From: Chrysomallon squamiferum
Taxonomy: Eukaryota; Mollusca; Gastropoda; Neomphalida; Peltospiridae
Assembly (NCBI GenBank): GCA_012295275.1
Contig: CM022667.1
Span: 1,914,501 to 1,947,000 of the forward strand
DNA: 32,500 nucleotides
Direction of reading: 5' to 3'
The stretch's first letter is position 1, and each line of letters begins with the position of its first letter. Positions 11,541 to 22,544 of the stretch are shown here, one piece after another. Below the pieces are notes generated by a model. That model saw nothing but the letters and a program-made list of their open reading frames with translations, did no database searches and was not told the DNA's origin. Made by a program: the position numbers and the translations under genes.

Positions 11541-12530
11541 ACGTGTGGGTGAGTATGTATAAATGTATTTTGTGTGTCTGTACGAGTGTGCGTTCCGTTC
11601 TAATAACAATACTAATGAGTAATCTACATTTCGATTTTTAAACTAATAAATATTATTATAATTATAATTTTATCACTGTACCCGCTTCACGTACACGCAC
11701 AATTAAACAGACCAACGACAAAGAGACAAAATGAATAATAACAAACGGGACAAAGACGACAGAAAATCCCTTTTCTATCTTTTTTTTCTCTTCCTCCTCA
11801 AACTTTCATTCAAAACTTCGACGAAACGACCTTCACCTCCCACAGGCGAACCGGCGAAATCAGAACTCAGCATCAAATTAAAGGGCATGGGATCTTTTTT
11901 TTTTTTTTTTTTTTTCTCTCTCTCAATTCCCCTGTATGTTAAGTATCTATCGAGAAGTAATGAAACTGTACAAGACTGGCGCTCTCAAGAACCGCATCGA
12001 GCCCGAACACCAACGGTCGTTGTTGTCTAGGTGCTAAATCGACGAAACTGCCTGGCAAGAAGATTGCTTTTAAGTACGTTGTCAAGTCGATCTTATTGGA
12101 CTCGAGAATATGTTGGTGCGCGAGAGAGAGAGAGAGGTGCAACCTGGAGGTCCTCTCTGGCGGCAGACGAACTTTCTCAAATACTGCACTTAAAGGTGTT
12201 TTGTTCGGAACAGTTTTGCTACCGTCTACCACCAGGTTTAACGAGAGTATCGCAAGCTTCTGGGAATGAACCGTTCTTGGAAGTGAAAATAATTTATGGT
12301 GCTGGATAAAGAGGGTTACTGCTTACCGCATCGTGAGCGAGAGAGATCGATAGGTTGTGAAATCGTTGTAAGAGTTTATGTAGCAGTGATGTCTGGGTGT
12401 TTGTAAAATAAGGTTCGATTTTTTTTTTTTTTTAAGAAAATAAAATTAAAATAAACAAACAAAACAAACAACAAGAGCAACATAAGGTGTCCTGTTGAAT
12501 TACGATGTTGTATAATGAGTGATGGTTGTG
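11541..12530. other. Stop-poor, CpG-richer island in non-coding sequence
   Basis: From about 11690 to 12310 base composition is more balanced and several frames on both strands remain open. One + strand frame runs from 11964 to about 12269 without a stop and others overlap it. With several frames open at once and no splice structure clearly favouring one, composition may explain this. A T21 run lies near 11895-11916 and a short (GA)8 near 12122-12136. It could be an exon, a 5' UTR or a CpG-rich regulatory block; I cannot choose. Confidence 0.3.
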
Positions 12531-12537
12531 GTTTGAA

Positions 12538-12771
12538 ATAAATAAGTAAATAAATAAATAAATAAATAAATAAACGAATGAATGAATGAATGAATGAATT
12601 AGTTAATGATATATAACGTTTATGTCAACAACAACAAAGAAACGAAATAAAAAAAAAAAAAAATAAAAAAAAACAAAATCAAACAAACTACAACAGCAAT
12701 AATAATAATAATAATAATAATAATAAGAAGAAGAAGAAGAAGAAGAAGAAAAGAAGAAGAAGAAGAAGAAT
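12538..12771. repeat. (AAAT)n, (GAAT)n, (AAT)n and (AAG)n series
   Basis: AAAT (12538-12575), GAAT (12576-12600), A-rich spacer, then AAT and AAG units (about 12697-12771). Confidence 0.9.
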
Positions 12772-13440
12772 AAAAACAATAACAATGAGATTATGATGAT
12801 GACAAGGATAAATCAATTTAAAAAAAAATAAACTGCTTTTCTCTTACTGACAGCTCATCTTGTCCAGTTCTTAGACCTCAGATACAAATTAAATCATCGA
12901 CGTCAGATTCGGGATGTTTATGAAATTCTGCTAGATATTTTATAACTATGTAAAAATCGGACACTGATCAGTTTTTCTAGTTCTCTTGTCTTTTATTGCT
13001 AGGAAGTAGTTAATATTTTCTTTCGGTTTTCTTAAAATGCAATCCATTCATTCACCACCAACAGCGGAGGATTATGAAGGGTATTTGAAGTAACATCATA
13101 TTCGTTTATCGATCGTGTTCTCTCTAGCACGAGGGTGATTCAAATAAATAACGTTTACTCAACAACAACAAACAAAAAACACACAATTTGTAAAATCCTC
13201 TCTGTAAATTGATAAATTATTGCTCTATTGGTTAATAGTGCATGATGTATTCTTAAACATACCGACACCAAAAATGATGTGTATTGATAACTTGACAAAA
13301 TGGTTTCACTGATGCTGTGTGTAAGAAGATGTATTTGTGTTCCAGTGACTCTATGCTGGGATCTCATTACTTTATGTTGATGTTTAACATAAAACATAGT
13401 CATTTATAAATACAAATGAATCACATCAGTATATTACGGT
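12772..13440. other. AT-rich non-coding stretch
   Basis: No gene or array is recognised. The - strand frame at 13155-13403 has no supporting signals. Confidence 0.5.
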
Positions 13441-13456
13441 TGATTCAATATATATG

Positions 13457-13504
13457 TATGTGTGTATATATATGTATGTATATATATATATATATATATA
13501 TATA
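13457..13504. repeat. (TA)n/(TATG)n microsatellite
   Basis: TATG units pass into about 13 TA units that abut the next minisatellite. Confidence 0.9.
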
Positions 13505-13506
13505 AC

Positions 13507-14297
13507 TGAATCACACGTAATATGATGACCTTTCATAAACTCATTTTATTTACTTTAGTTCTTTGTATTGAATCACACGTAATATGATGACCTTTCATAA
13601 ACTCATGTGATTTATTTTAGTTTTGCTGAATCACTAATAATTCAGTGACCTTTCATAAAATCATTTATTTCAGTACGAAACACACGCAATATGAAGACAA
13701 TTCTTTAACTCATATTATTTCAGTTCATTATATTGAGTCATACTAATATGACCATCTTCCCTAAACTCATTTTATTATTTATTTCAGTTTGTTATACTGA
13801 ATCATATTTAATATGATCAACTTTGTTAAAATCATTTTACTTTTTTTTTAAATTTTAAGTCGTTACATTGAATCACATATAATGAATTATCTTTTACAAA
13901 CTCATGCTATTTATTTCAGTTATACCGAATCACACGTAATAATGATGATTTTTTTTTCATAAACTTACATTTGTAATTTTGGTTCGCTATACTGAATTAT
14001 ACGTAATATAATGACCTTTCATACACTCACCATACTTGTTATTTCAGTTTATTATATTGAATCACACGTAATATGATGACCTTTCATAAACTCATTTATT
14101 TCAGTATGAAACACACGCAATATGAAGACAGTTCTTTAACTCATATTATTTCAGTTTATTATATTGAGTCACACGTAATATGATGACCTTTCGTAAACTC
14201 ACGTTACTTGTTATTTCAGTTTGTTATATTGAATCACACGTAACATAATGACCTTTCATAAACTCACGTTACTCGTTATTTCAGTTCGTTATATTGA
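13507..14297. repeat. ~62-bp minisatellite with 431-bp higher-order duplication
   Basis: About 13 units. Each starts near TGAATCACACGTAATATGAT, continues TGACCTTTCATAAACTCA, and ends in TTATTTCAGTT plus a short AT tail. Early units start at 13507, 13569 and 13627. A variant pair containing GAAACACACGCAATATGAAG recurs near 13661 and 14092, 431 bp apart, indicating duplication of a block of about seven units. The TTATTTCAG in most units resembles a 3' splice site. Confidence 0.9.
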
Positions 14298-15043
14298 TCT
14301 GTGTGTGTTCCAGTTTTCATTCACGTTGTAATCACGTTTACGTACTCTAACACACGTATTCATTGCATAACAATAATCACGACATTTTCTTTTACGCTTC
14401 TCCTGTTGATATTTCTCAGCTCATTTCGTCCGTACTTCTTTTTTTAATAAAGGTGTCTTCACACATCATTTCAATTGCTAATGGTCACTTTTACGCGCGC
14501 TGGCGCGATTGTTGAAGTCCACGAGGAATTGAAGATAGCAGAGGAGGAATCAGATTAGGTGGCCGAGACAAGATTTAACGTATATGAAAATAACCAATTT
14601 CCGACGTAATCTCGGACACGTCTGACAAAGGGGAGAATCACGGACGTCTATTTTCAACACGTGATCAGTTTTTTGTTGTTCTCGTGGGCATTATTTCCCC
14701 GTCGCGAGTCGAAGTTATGGCAGGTACTTGAGAGCGAGAAATGGTCGCACGCTATTTTAGATGATTACAGATTGAAGGGAAAGGGATTGAACAGAGTTGA
14801 TTTAGTGGCGAAATTTGGAAAGCGGTTTAATTCTCGAATGCATTAAAAAAAAAAAAAAAAAAAAAACAGTTCGTGGAAGTTCTCTTTTAACTGTCAATAT
14901 GTTTGTTCACCGGTCCAAAATTCAGCTTCAAAATGACGTCTGTGAAGATGCTGGTTTTAGATTATCACTGAATATTGCCTTTAATGTTGATGGTAATAAT
15001 GAAAAAAATATATATTTAAAAAAAAAAAAAATTTAGATAATAA
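14298..15043. other. Non-coding stretch with weak short frames
   Basis: From about 14480 to 14720 GC is higher. A 25-codon ATG frame (14481-14558) begins MVTFTRAGAIVEV and ends EEESD. There is no further support for either this frame or the one at 14661-14846. A(22) lies at about 14845-14866, and a second A run near 15018-15030. Confidence 0.4.
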
Positions 15044-15230
<187 letters not shown>

Positions 15231-15823
15231 GATTTTTTTTGTCTCAGTTATAACTAAGATTTTTAATAAAATTCGGACCGACGAAATGCAATCAGAATGT
15301 AAATGTCTTCATCAGAAGTTGTGTATGTGTTCGTTGTACTTTGAATTCAGACCAGCAAGACGCTGTACAAAGAAACAGCCGCTGTGACTTTGATGTTAAG
15401 TGATTGCTTGGAGACTTAGCGCTGGGACACGGAAAACGTTGGCGACAGTTTTAAGTAATGACATTTGTCATCTTGCCATTTAATTGCGCTTTTGGTTTCG
15501 CTCAGAGGAATGAGTCTTGAAGTCGCGGAGAATCGTATTTTGTACTCAGAGCTGCAACACGTAAAGAAAGTTGATTTATACTGGGAGGTTTTTGGTGTGT
15601 TACGCTAATTTATCAGTTGATTTCGTACCAGATGGAGAATTGTGTAATGCGCTATATCGTTCGGAAATACAAGTTAAAAACAAGGAAACGCTGGTGAAAT
15701 CCAATATATTAAGCTGCGAAGAAAATAAGTATCGTGTCCCTAATGAAATCAGTCAATTATTTCGATCTTGATTATAGGAGAGAAAAAGAAAACAGTGAGA
15801 TAATTGTGAAATTTGGAGAAATC
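15231..15823. other. Unique non-coding stretch
   Basis: The + strand frame ending at 15771 reads mixed residues (for example VDFVPDGELCNALYR) but has no acceptor, homologue or codon bias that I can see. Confidence 0.4.
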
Positions 15824-16150
15824 ATTGTGTCTTTTTGCGAAATGACGTGAAATTCATCAAATTATTACGTACCAAAAGAAACATTGTATCTTTTGTGAAA
15901 TTCGTGAAATTATTACACAACAAACCAAAAAATTGTGTCTTTCGTGAAATGACGTAAAATTCGTCAAATTATTACGTAACAACGAAAACATTGTGTGACT
16001 GTTATGAAATAACGTGACATCAACACATCACAACGTTAAAAAAAACAGAAAAACACTGTGTCTTTCGTGAAATAACGTGAATTCATCAGATTATTGCCCA
16101 CGACAACAAACCAACCACTGCATCTGTCGCGAAATAAAATTAAATTCGAT
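15824..16150. repeat. ~59-bp minisatellite, six copies
   Basis: Units begin near ATTGTGTCTTTYGTGAAAT at about 15824, 15883, 15932, 15990, 16055 and 16117. Each is followed by RACGTGAAATTCATC and an ATTATTACGTAACAACAAA-like tail. Spacings are 59, 49, 58, 65 and 62 bp. The second unit lacks about 10 bp. Confidence 0.85.
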
Positions 16151-16471
16151 CATTTTACGCATGACTTTCCAAGCAAAGGTTATCGGAATGGCGAAATGCT
16201 GAGAACTTTTCAAATAATTTTGACACCACTCAAAGGGAATACGGAGATGTTTACCAACGTGCTGTTTCTCTCTATCCTCGAAGTATTCTCTTGCCAGTTG
16301 TAAGTCCCAGCACGCCGTACGATAAACCATTTTAATAACTCATAGCTGGTATGATTTTATACACCGTACCAACACGCCACAGTCATAACAATGCTTTTAG
16401 TACATCAGTACTTAAATGCCGACAGAAAACATTTTCATTTCTCGCTTTAACAAAACTATAATTTTATAGAA

Positions 16472-16512
<41 letters not shown>

Positions 16513-18317
16513 TAACATTATTTCGACGCAGATGATTTGATTATCAGAAAGACACTTTAGAATGCGAAAAAATCAAAGCTGTTTTATGGAAGATACGGAA
16601 GTAATGAAATTCTGATCATAGCGTGAAATGTGTGGGACTGTTTTAAACCATTCAGGGCTAATGTTGTAAAGTTAGATAAAAAAAGATGCTTAATGTTCAT
16701 AAACTTGACAAATAGAATTTGATTCAGCGTTAGAATGGCGCAGTTGGTTAGTTTCTTTTCGTTTTTTTTTTTTTGTTTTGCCAGTGTTTATAATGCGATG
16801 ATTTTTGCATTAACAGTAGTAAGGATAAGAATGCATCTGAGTTTCAGAAACCATGTTCAGTTTGAACTGTTCTGAACTAATGTGAGTAGTGCTGTAACGT
16901 TGTAAAGTATATCATCCATATACTGTGTTAAAGTGTGAGGAAATATTTATGTACTCCTTACAAACCAATTCAGAAGGTTTTCAGGGTTTAAAAAAGTTTA
17001 AGGGTTTTTTTTTTGAAATTCACTTGGCTTGTTTGACTTTCGTAAGATTTTTTAAATTTGGAATGTTTTATATTATCATGAACTGATGACGTAATGTTAT
17101 AAAACATTTCCATGGATCTTGAAGTTAGAACATTTATATCTGTATATGTGTATATACGGTTTGTATTGGTGCAAAATATTCAGTTTAACCATACCAAGGA
17201 CTGTATTGTGTATGAAAGTATTCAAATTCAGGAGCTATTCATTGGTTTTCAGTACTAAATTTAACTCGTAACTGCTAAATATGATATTTAATACTGGTGC
17301 GTTTTAATACAAAATATGTTTTATTAGTGTTTGTCTAGGACAATGTATTAGATATAAAATTCAACTGATAACTGGATTTCCAGTATTTGAAACACGAAGA
17401 GTCTCCTATTAACAATTCCTAAAGACTAGACTGCGTTTGAAAACATTCAAATTAATGAAATCAAGGATTAAATTCTGTTAATCTTTTCCAGTCTATTAAT
17501 TTAAACAGAGATAATCAACTTTCTGTAACACGACGAAGGAAAAAAAAAAAAAAAAATAAAACTGGAACGTGCAAGACGGTGAACGGAATTCTCCCAAATA
17601 TTTTATCAGTGATTTCCAATTCGGCGAAAACGTGCTCGGCTCTTTTATTTACACTCTTAGAAATTCAATTTATTTATAGACCATTTTAACTTCACAATAG
17701 GACCTCGTTCAGGATATACGCCAAGCATATGGTCATCACCTCTTTGAAACGATCGATTTGTTCCGTTCTCTTCTGAATTCCTGATAGTGCACCACTTTTT
17801 CTTTTTCTTTTTCTTTTCTCGTTTTTAATAAAAATGACAGTATTTTACGTCATAGACCATTTTCAGTAACAAAGAGGTGGCACGATCGAGTGATTGGAGC
17901 ACAGGAAAATCTCGTTGATTAACTGACAAACCCATATATCCGTGTCTGGCAAAAACTGAATAAAATTATGACGGCGTAACAGGATTACGTTAACAACGCG
18001 TTTAGACAGAAAAGTACTGGAGCAGTTGGAGGACATCTCTGAAAAACGTAATTATGACCAGAGCAAATTTAGACCACGGGTCGTGCATTGAAGAGCTACA
18101 GCTTTGAGATATAAAAGGCTGCGTTTCTGATATTTAATCAGCAGATATTTGATTCTGTTCTCTGACGCCGTGTTAACTTGGATATCAGAAAACCACACGT
18201 AAAAAATGACGACACTGAAAGAGACCGCTTTGCGAGTTCAAGCGAAAATTAGAGGTATTTGTTTTGTCTGTACAGTTCTTTATATTTACCATGTAATTAC
18301 TGGCTCTTTTTTTCATT

Positions 18318-18320
<3 letters not shown>
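16151..18320. other. Long non-coding stretch with poly(A) runs
   Basis: Opposed open frames overlap at 16091-16330, and neither has further support. A(36) lies at 16473-16508 and A(17-19) near 17540-17558. A short inverted repeat (CACCTCTTTG near 17739 and CAAAGAGGTG near 17871) lies in a slightly GC-richer block at 17700-18230. No gene or transposon end is recognised. Confidence 0.5.
16473..16508. repeat. Poly(A)36
   Basis: Uninterrupted A run. No obvious retroelement body is recognised upstream, so a retroposon tail is only one possibility. Confidence 0.9.

Positions 18321-18411
<91 letters not shown>
18321..18411. repeat. (CT)45 tract
   Basis: Pure CT dinucleotide run on the + strand. 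Confidence 0.95.
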
Positions 18412-18412
<1 letters not shown>

Positions 18413-18582
18413 ACTCTGTCTTTGTCATATAAATACTTTTTTCATTCATTTTCTTTCTCTTTGACTCTGTATATCTGTCTCTCTGTTTGTCTCTCTACGT
18501 GTGTAAACCTGATATGACAACCACTGGCATTGTTTTGAGATAAACAACAAAACAAAATGTGGCAAGACGCCTAGGACGTTTT

Positions 18583-18589
<7 letters not shown>

Positions 18590-18619
<30 letters not shown>
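18590..18619. repeat. Poly(A)30
   Basis: Uninterrupted A run. Confidence 0.95.
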
Positions 18620-18620
<1 letters not shown>

Positions 18621-18680
18621 ATTTCATAGAACCAATAACTGTGATTTATATCGTGCTTTAACAAAAATGAAAATAAGTTT

Positions 18681-18681
18681 A

Positions 18682-18764
<83 letters not shown>

Positions 18765-18975
18765 CTATCTATCTATCTGTCTGTCTGTCTATCTATCTCT
18801 ATCTATCTATCTATCTGTCTATCTATCTATCTATCTACCCACTTACCTAATTACCTAAATTCCTGTCTGTGTGTTTGTCTGTCTATGTAACTACCTACGT
18901 ACCTACTTATCCGTCTATCTATCTATGCATCCATCTTTCTGTCTATTTAGTCTATTTATCCACATATCTGTCTAT
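18681..18975. repeat. (GTCT)n/(ATCT)n compound microsatellite
   Basis: GTCT units, then a long ATCT run with GTCT interruptions to about 18837, then decayed CTAC/TCTA/TCCA units. Confidence 0.95.
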
Positions 18976-19071
18976 TTATCTACCTACAGATCCACTCATT
19001 CGTCCCTATTGTTAAGAAACAATTCTTATTTTATTTCATCGTAAATTTCAATTTTTTTCACTTCGAGGAAA

Positions 19072-19181
<110 letters not shown>

Positions 19182-19526
19182 TAAAGAGATTAAAAATAAA
19201 ATAAAATAAAACTTTTTTAAATTTATTTTTACATGAAACATTTAATTTAGATCCAGTATAACATCTTTATCATGGCCGTTGCTAAGGAAGTGTAGACGAA
19301 TGATTTAGATTTGGCAGCGATTGTTTTAACTGCTATTTCCTGAACGGCAAATAAAACACAAATGCAGACCTCGCAGTTCTGACCATTATAAGTCATGTGT
19401 TTTTTATGTTTCACATTAAAATTCTGATTATAATTTATCTGACAAAAAAGAGTTGCAGTTAGCGTAAGTATAACGTCGTATAAACAAAGATTTAAAAAAA
19501 AGTGTATTTATTATATAAATTGGAAT

Positions 19527-19529
<3 letters not shown>

Positions 19530-19614
<85 letters not shown>
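19530..19614. repeat. (CT)42 tract
   Basis: Pure CT dinucleotide run. Confidence 0.95.
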
Positions 19615-19618
<4 letters not shown>

Positions 19619-20126
19619 ATTTAATCAGTCCATTTTATCTCTGTGTGCATGATTCTACCAGATCAAACACAAATAACTGTTAAATCAACTTACTAATGAT
19701 CCTTACACTTTATTATGTTTTCTACGTAACATTGCCGACTTCACATTTACATTAAAAATCAAAGCATTTATAATTTATTGCGTTTTGAGACATTATCCCG
19801 GACTTGAAATTATATTTTGACATATTTATTATCGCGGACTTGAAATTTGTTTTTAAAATCAAAATTATTACTTCTTTTTTTTTGGTGTTTTAAGACATTT
19901 TCGCTGTCTTCAGATCTTATTTATGTTTTAACGTATTATCACGAAATTCCCATTTACATTGAAATGATACTATTTCGATGTTTATGATGTTTTGACAGAA
20001 GATTCCAGAATATTTCAAATTTACATTAAAATCAGATTTTGTGTATTTTTATTAGGGTTTTGATATTTGGCTGTGAAAAAAATCTGACTGTAAAATCTGC
20101 GACACAATTATTAACGGTTTAGCATT
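19615..20126. other. AT-rich non-coding stretch with diffuse repetition
   Basis: Phrases such as TTTACATTAAAATC and TTTTGACATATTAT recur loosely at about 19745, 19813, 19950 and 20030, as if this were an old decayed tandem repeat of roughly 60-90 bp. Confidence 0.4.
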
Positions 20127-20133
20127 ATTATTA

Positions 20134-20171
<38 letters not shown>

Positions 20172-20303
20172 GATGATGATGATGATGAAGATGACGACGA
20201 CGATAATGATGTAAAGTATTACTACTACTACTACTACTTCTATTATTAATATTAATAATATTATTATTACTATTATTATTACTACTGCTGCTATTACTAC
20301 TAC

Positions 20304-20339
<36 letters not shown>

Positions 20340-20476
20340 TGCTGCTATTACTACTACTACTACTATTATTATTATTACTACTACTGCTACTACTACTACT
20401 ACTACTACTACTACTATTTTTACTACTGCTACTACTACTACTACTACTACTACTACTCCTATTATTATTATTATTA
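20127..20476. repeat. (ATT)/(ATG)/(ACT) trinucleotide block
   Basis: ATT, then ATG/ACG, then alternating ACT and ATT domains for about 350 bp. Confidence 0.95.
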
Positions 20477-21140
20477 TCTTTATTATTTCCGGAAAGAAGA
20501 TGTTAAACTACTTTAGAATTAGAAATCTGTCGATTTGTCACTGAACCGTCAAATTGAGTTGTTGGTGAAGAAAACCCTTTCTGTCAGTATTTGACAATGT
20601 TGTTCATTTTTAACCAGTTTACGTCGGTTTGGATGGGGATATTTTTAAAGAGAGAAAGTTAAAACAAGTTGTTTGAGACAAAGGTCGGCGTGATAAACTG
20701 GCTCATTTTCATGTATCTGCTTTTAATTTGTTACAGACACCAGTTTTAATCATTCATTCTTTCTTTCTTTTTTTTTTTTTTTTTTTTCTTAAACGATTTT
20801 CTTTAAAATGGAATCCATTTCTAACTAAAAATTATTGCTGGGGTCGTCTTTTTTCTCTTAGACAGTCAATGCAATATCCTTGTTTTTGTTGTTTTTGTTA
20901 ATTTCTTTGTTTGTTTGTGTTTTTTTTTTATTTATTTATCATAGTTTTGTATCGTGCATATACAAAAACACACCTTGTGGAAATCAAAATTTATCTTTCA
21001 TCATGATCTAAATATGTGCTGTCTTCCTTGCACATGATTTTATTATTTTATTAGTCTCTAACCTTTGCTCATTATAAAGTCTGATACGAAAAGTGCCAGT
21101 AACAAAAACACGTGTACAAACACAACAAGCTTATACAGAT
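20477..21140. other. Non-coding stretch
   Basis: It contains T(24) at about 20767-20788. The - strand frame at 21058-21255 extends into the pogo-like sequence and is not supported as a gene. Confidence 0.5.
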
Positions 21141-21200
21141 GTACAGACAACCCTCGATTTAACGGACTAACCAACAGAAATTGTTCCAGATTATGCTGAA
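21141..21200. mobile_element. Possible pogo/Tigger-type transposon terminal remnant
   Basis: ACAGACAACCCTCGATTTAA followed by CGGACTAACC resembles the terminal inverted repeats I know from pogo/Tigger-like DNA transposons, which often carry a CCTCGATTTAACG-type core. A second CCCGTTAACAG lies about 50 bp on. I see no matching opposite end and no transposase, so this is at most a solo or decayed end. Confidence 0.3.
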
Positions 21201-21339
21201 ACCCGTTAACAGAAAAGAAATTTTGAAATGATAATATCGTAATACTACGACACACTAATTTTAAAAACTTCAGTACAGTAATACAAAATATTTATTTTTA
21301 TAAATCGATCGATTGCGATCAGTAATTGAACACACTGAT

Positions 21340-21540
21340 GAGGGAGGAACGTCAGATGACGTATACTAACACAGTGTGACGTATCAGTCCCCTGCACCAG
21401 CTCCTTGCGTGACATGTCGAGCACGGCGCGCGTTTTTCAAGTCTGCCGCTGACCCAGGGGAATTCCAGCGCCAGATTCGTATCTAGAGGAATCAGTGGCG
21501 CCCGTAGACACACGCACACTGCACGCAAGTGCGTCAAGTA
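21340..21540. promoter_or_regulatory. Possible CpG-rich regulatory block with TGACGTA motifs
   Basis: About 200 bp of clearly higher GC and CpG than the flanks. Two TGACGTA half-CRE-like sites (about 21358 and 21379) flank a short CACAGTGTG region, and there is a GCGCGC stretch near 21425-21433. It lies about 400 bp from the 3' end of the first tRNA gene, so it is not that gene's promoter. Function is inference from composition only. Confidence 0.25.
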
Positions 21541-21890
21541 AACCTTATAATCTTGTATTGTGTTGTGTGTTATGTGTGTGTGTGTCTGTTAAACTGAACC
21601 TTTACAAAACTAGAAGACATCTGTTACTTTTTAAAGGCAAATGCTTTTCGAAATATTTATTTCAGTCGACTACAGGTTTTAGTTTATGTGTGTGCGTGTG
21701 AGTGTGTGTATATATTTTGCTTCACCTATAAACATAATTACAAAAATTTATCAGCGGTCTGAATCTATTTTATTTGTAGAAAAGATGCTCAGATTTATTA
21801 TAATACATATTTACCGGGTAATGACGCTGATAAAATAAATAAATAAACGAATAACAAGAACAATAACAAACATTTATTCATATAAATTTT

Positions 21891-21898
21891 AAAAAAAA
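21891..21898 (-). terminator. RNA polymerase III terminator of tRNA-Gln-TTG
   Basis: A T8 run (A8 on the + strand) begins 3 bases after the 3' end of the - strand tRNA, a standard Pol III stop. Confidence 0.85.
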
Positions 21899-21900
21899 GA

Positions 21901-21972
21901 AGGTTCCACCGGGATTTGAACTCGGATCGCTGGATTCAAAGTCCAGAGTGCTAACCATTACACCATGGAACC
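21901..21972 (-). tRNA. tRNA-Gln (anticodon TTG)
   Basis: This gene encodes a glutamine tRNA that reads CAA. On the - strand it is 72 nt with no intron. It has a 7-bp acceptor stem (GGTTCCA with TGGAACC), a D-arm with GTGTAATGGTTAGCAC (box A region), an anticodon stem CTGGA/TCCAG around loop CTTTGAA with anticodon TTG, and a T-loop TTCAAAT (box B region). The final T is the discriminator base. It closely matches the metazoan tRNA-Gln-TTG pattern. One oddity is an A52-C62 mismatch in the T-stem (CCGAG against CCCGG), where the other five copies have A-T. A strong T8 terminator follows. The mismatch could reduce stability or mark the start of decay, but all other parts are intact. Confidence 0.95.
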
Positions 21973-22205
21973 GATGTTAGTAATGTCATCTATACAACGA
22001 GACATCCGTACATAATGATGAGAGTGAGTAGGAGATTCATTCTGGATCTGTACTTTAACACGAATAATAAACAGAATAATTAAAACAAATTTTAAATTAT
22101 TTTGTTATATAACCCATCGTCAAGACGAATCTGTTAATTTTTATCAGGGTGAACTGATGACCTCAACAATAGAATGACGTCAAAGTGTTCTTAATGAAAT
22201 GAAAG

Positions 22206-22238
<33 letters not shown>

Positions 22239-22248
22239 AGAGAGAGAC
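22206..22248. repeat. Poly(A)29 followed by (GA)n
   Basis: A run from about 22206 to 22234, then short GA units. A (TTTA) run follows at 22259-22280. Confidence 0.9.
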
Positions 22249-22446
22249 AATTATTTCTGTATTTATTTATTTATTTATTTTTATTTTAAAAATTATTATT
22301 TTTTTTGATTTTTTTGATTTTCATTTGGAAGTACGGTTTTCTAAATGTATATCATTCATGGTGAGTAACTGTTACCATTAATTTACTCGACCCTGCAGTT
22401 ATTAACTGATTGAAATCATCTTTAATTTGATTGCATGATTTCTAAC

Positions 22447-22450
22447 AAAA
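22447..22450 (-). terminator. Likely Pol III terminator of tRNA-Gln-CTG copy 2
   Basis: TTTT on the - strand about 19 nt past the tRNA 3' end; the nearest T4 run. Confidence 0.55.
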
Positions 22451-22469
22451 TAATAACAATAAATGATCT

Positions 22470-22541
22470 AGGTTCTACCGAGACTTGAACTCGGATCGCT
22501 GGATTCAGAGTCCAAAGTGCTAACCATTACACCATAGAACC
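22470..22541 (-). tRNA. tRNA-Gln (anticodon CTG), copy 2
   Basis: A glutamine tRNA reading CAG, 72 nt, intronless, on the - strand. Acceptor GGTTCTA pairs with TAGAACC. The anticodon stem is TTGGA/TCCAG (with a T-G pair at 27-43) around loop CTCTGAA, anticodon CTG. T-stem CCGAG/CTCGG is fully paired around TTCAAGT. It is identical over all 72 nt to the copies at 22912, 25478 and 26631. Its 5' flank (higher coordinates on +) is the 55-bp tandem array that starts 6 bases from the gene, a very unusual arrangement. Confidence 0.97.
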
Positions 22542-22544
22542 GAT

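Noticed and set aside
11143-11609. - strand frames of 86-115 codons with Y/I/C/V and R/E runs
   Set aside because: Translations of (CT)n, (ACAT)n and (TA)n repeats.
14481-14558. A 25-codon ATG frame, MVTFTRAGAIVEV and onward
   Set aside because: Too short, with no supporting regulatory or splice context.
15571-15771. A 66-codon + strand frame with protein-like composition
   Set aside because: No convincing acceptor, start context, codon bias or recognisable family; chance is plausible.
16091-16330. Opposed open frames with mixed residues on both strands
   Set aside because: They fully overlap on opposite strands, lack splice signals or recognisable motifs, and partly lie in the 59-bp minisatellite.
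17680-17890. Short inverted repeat CACCTCTTTG/CAAAGAGGTG with a nearby repeated TAGACCATTTT
   Set aside because: Arms are only 10 bp, the surrounding repeats are in conflicting orientation, and no target-site duplication is seen; not enough for a transposon call.
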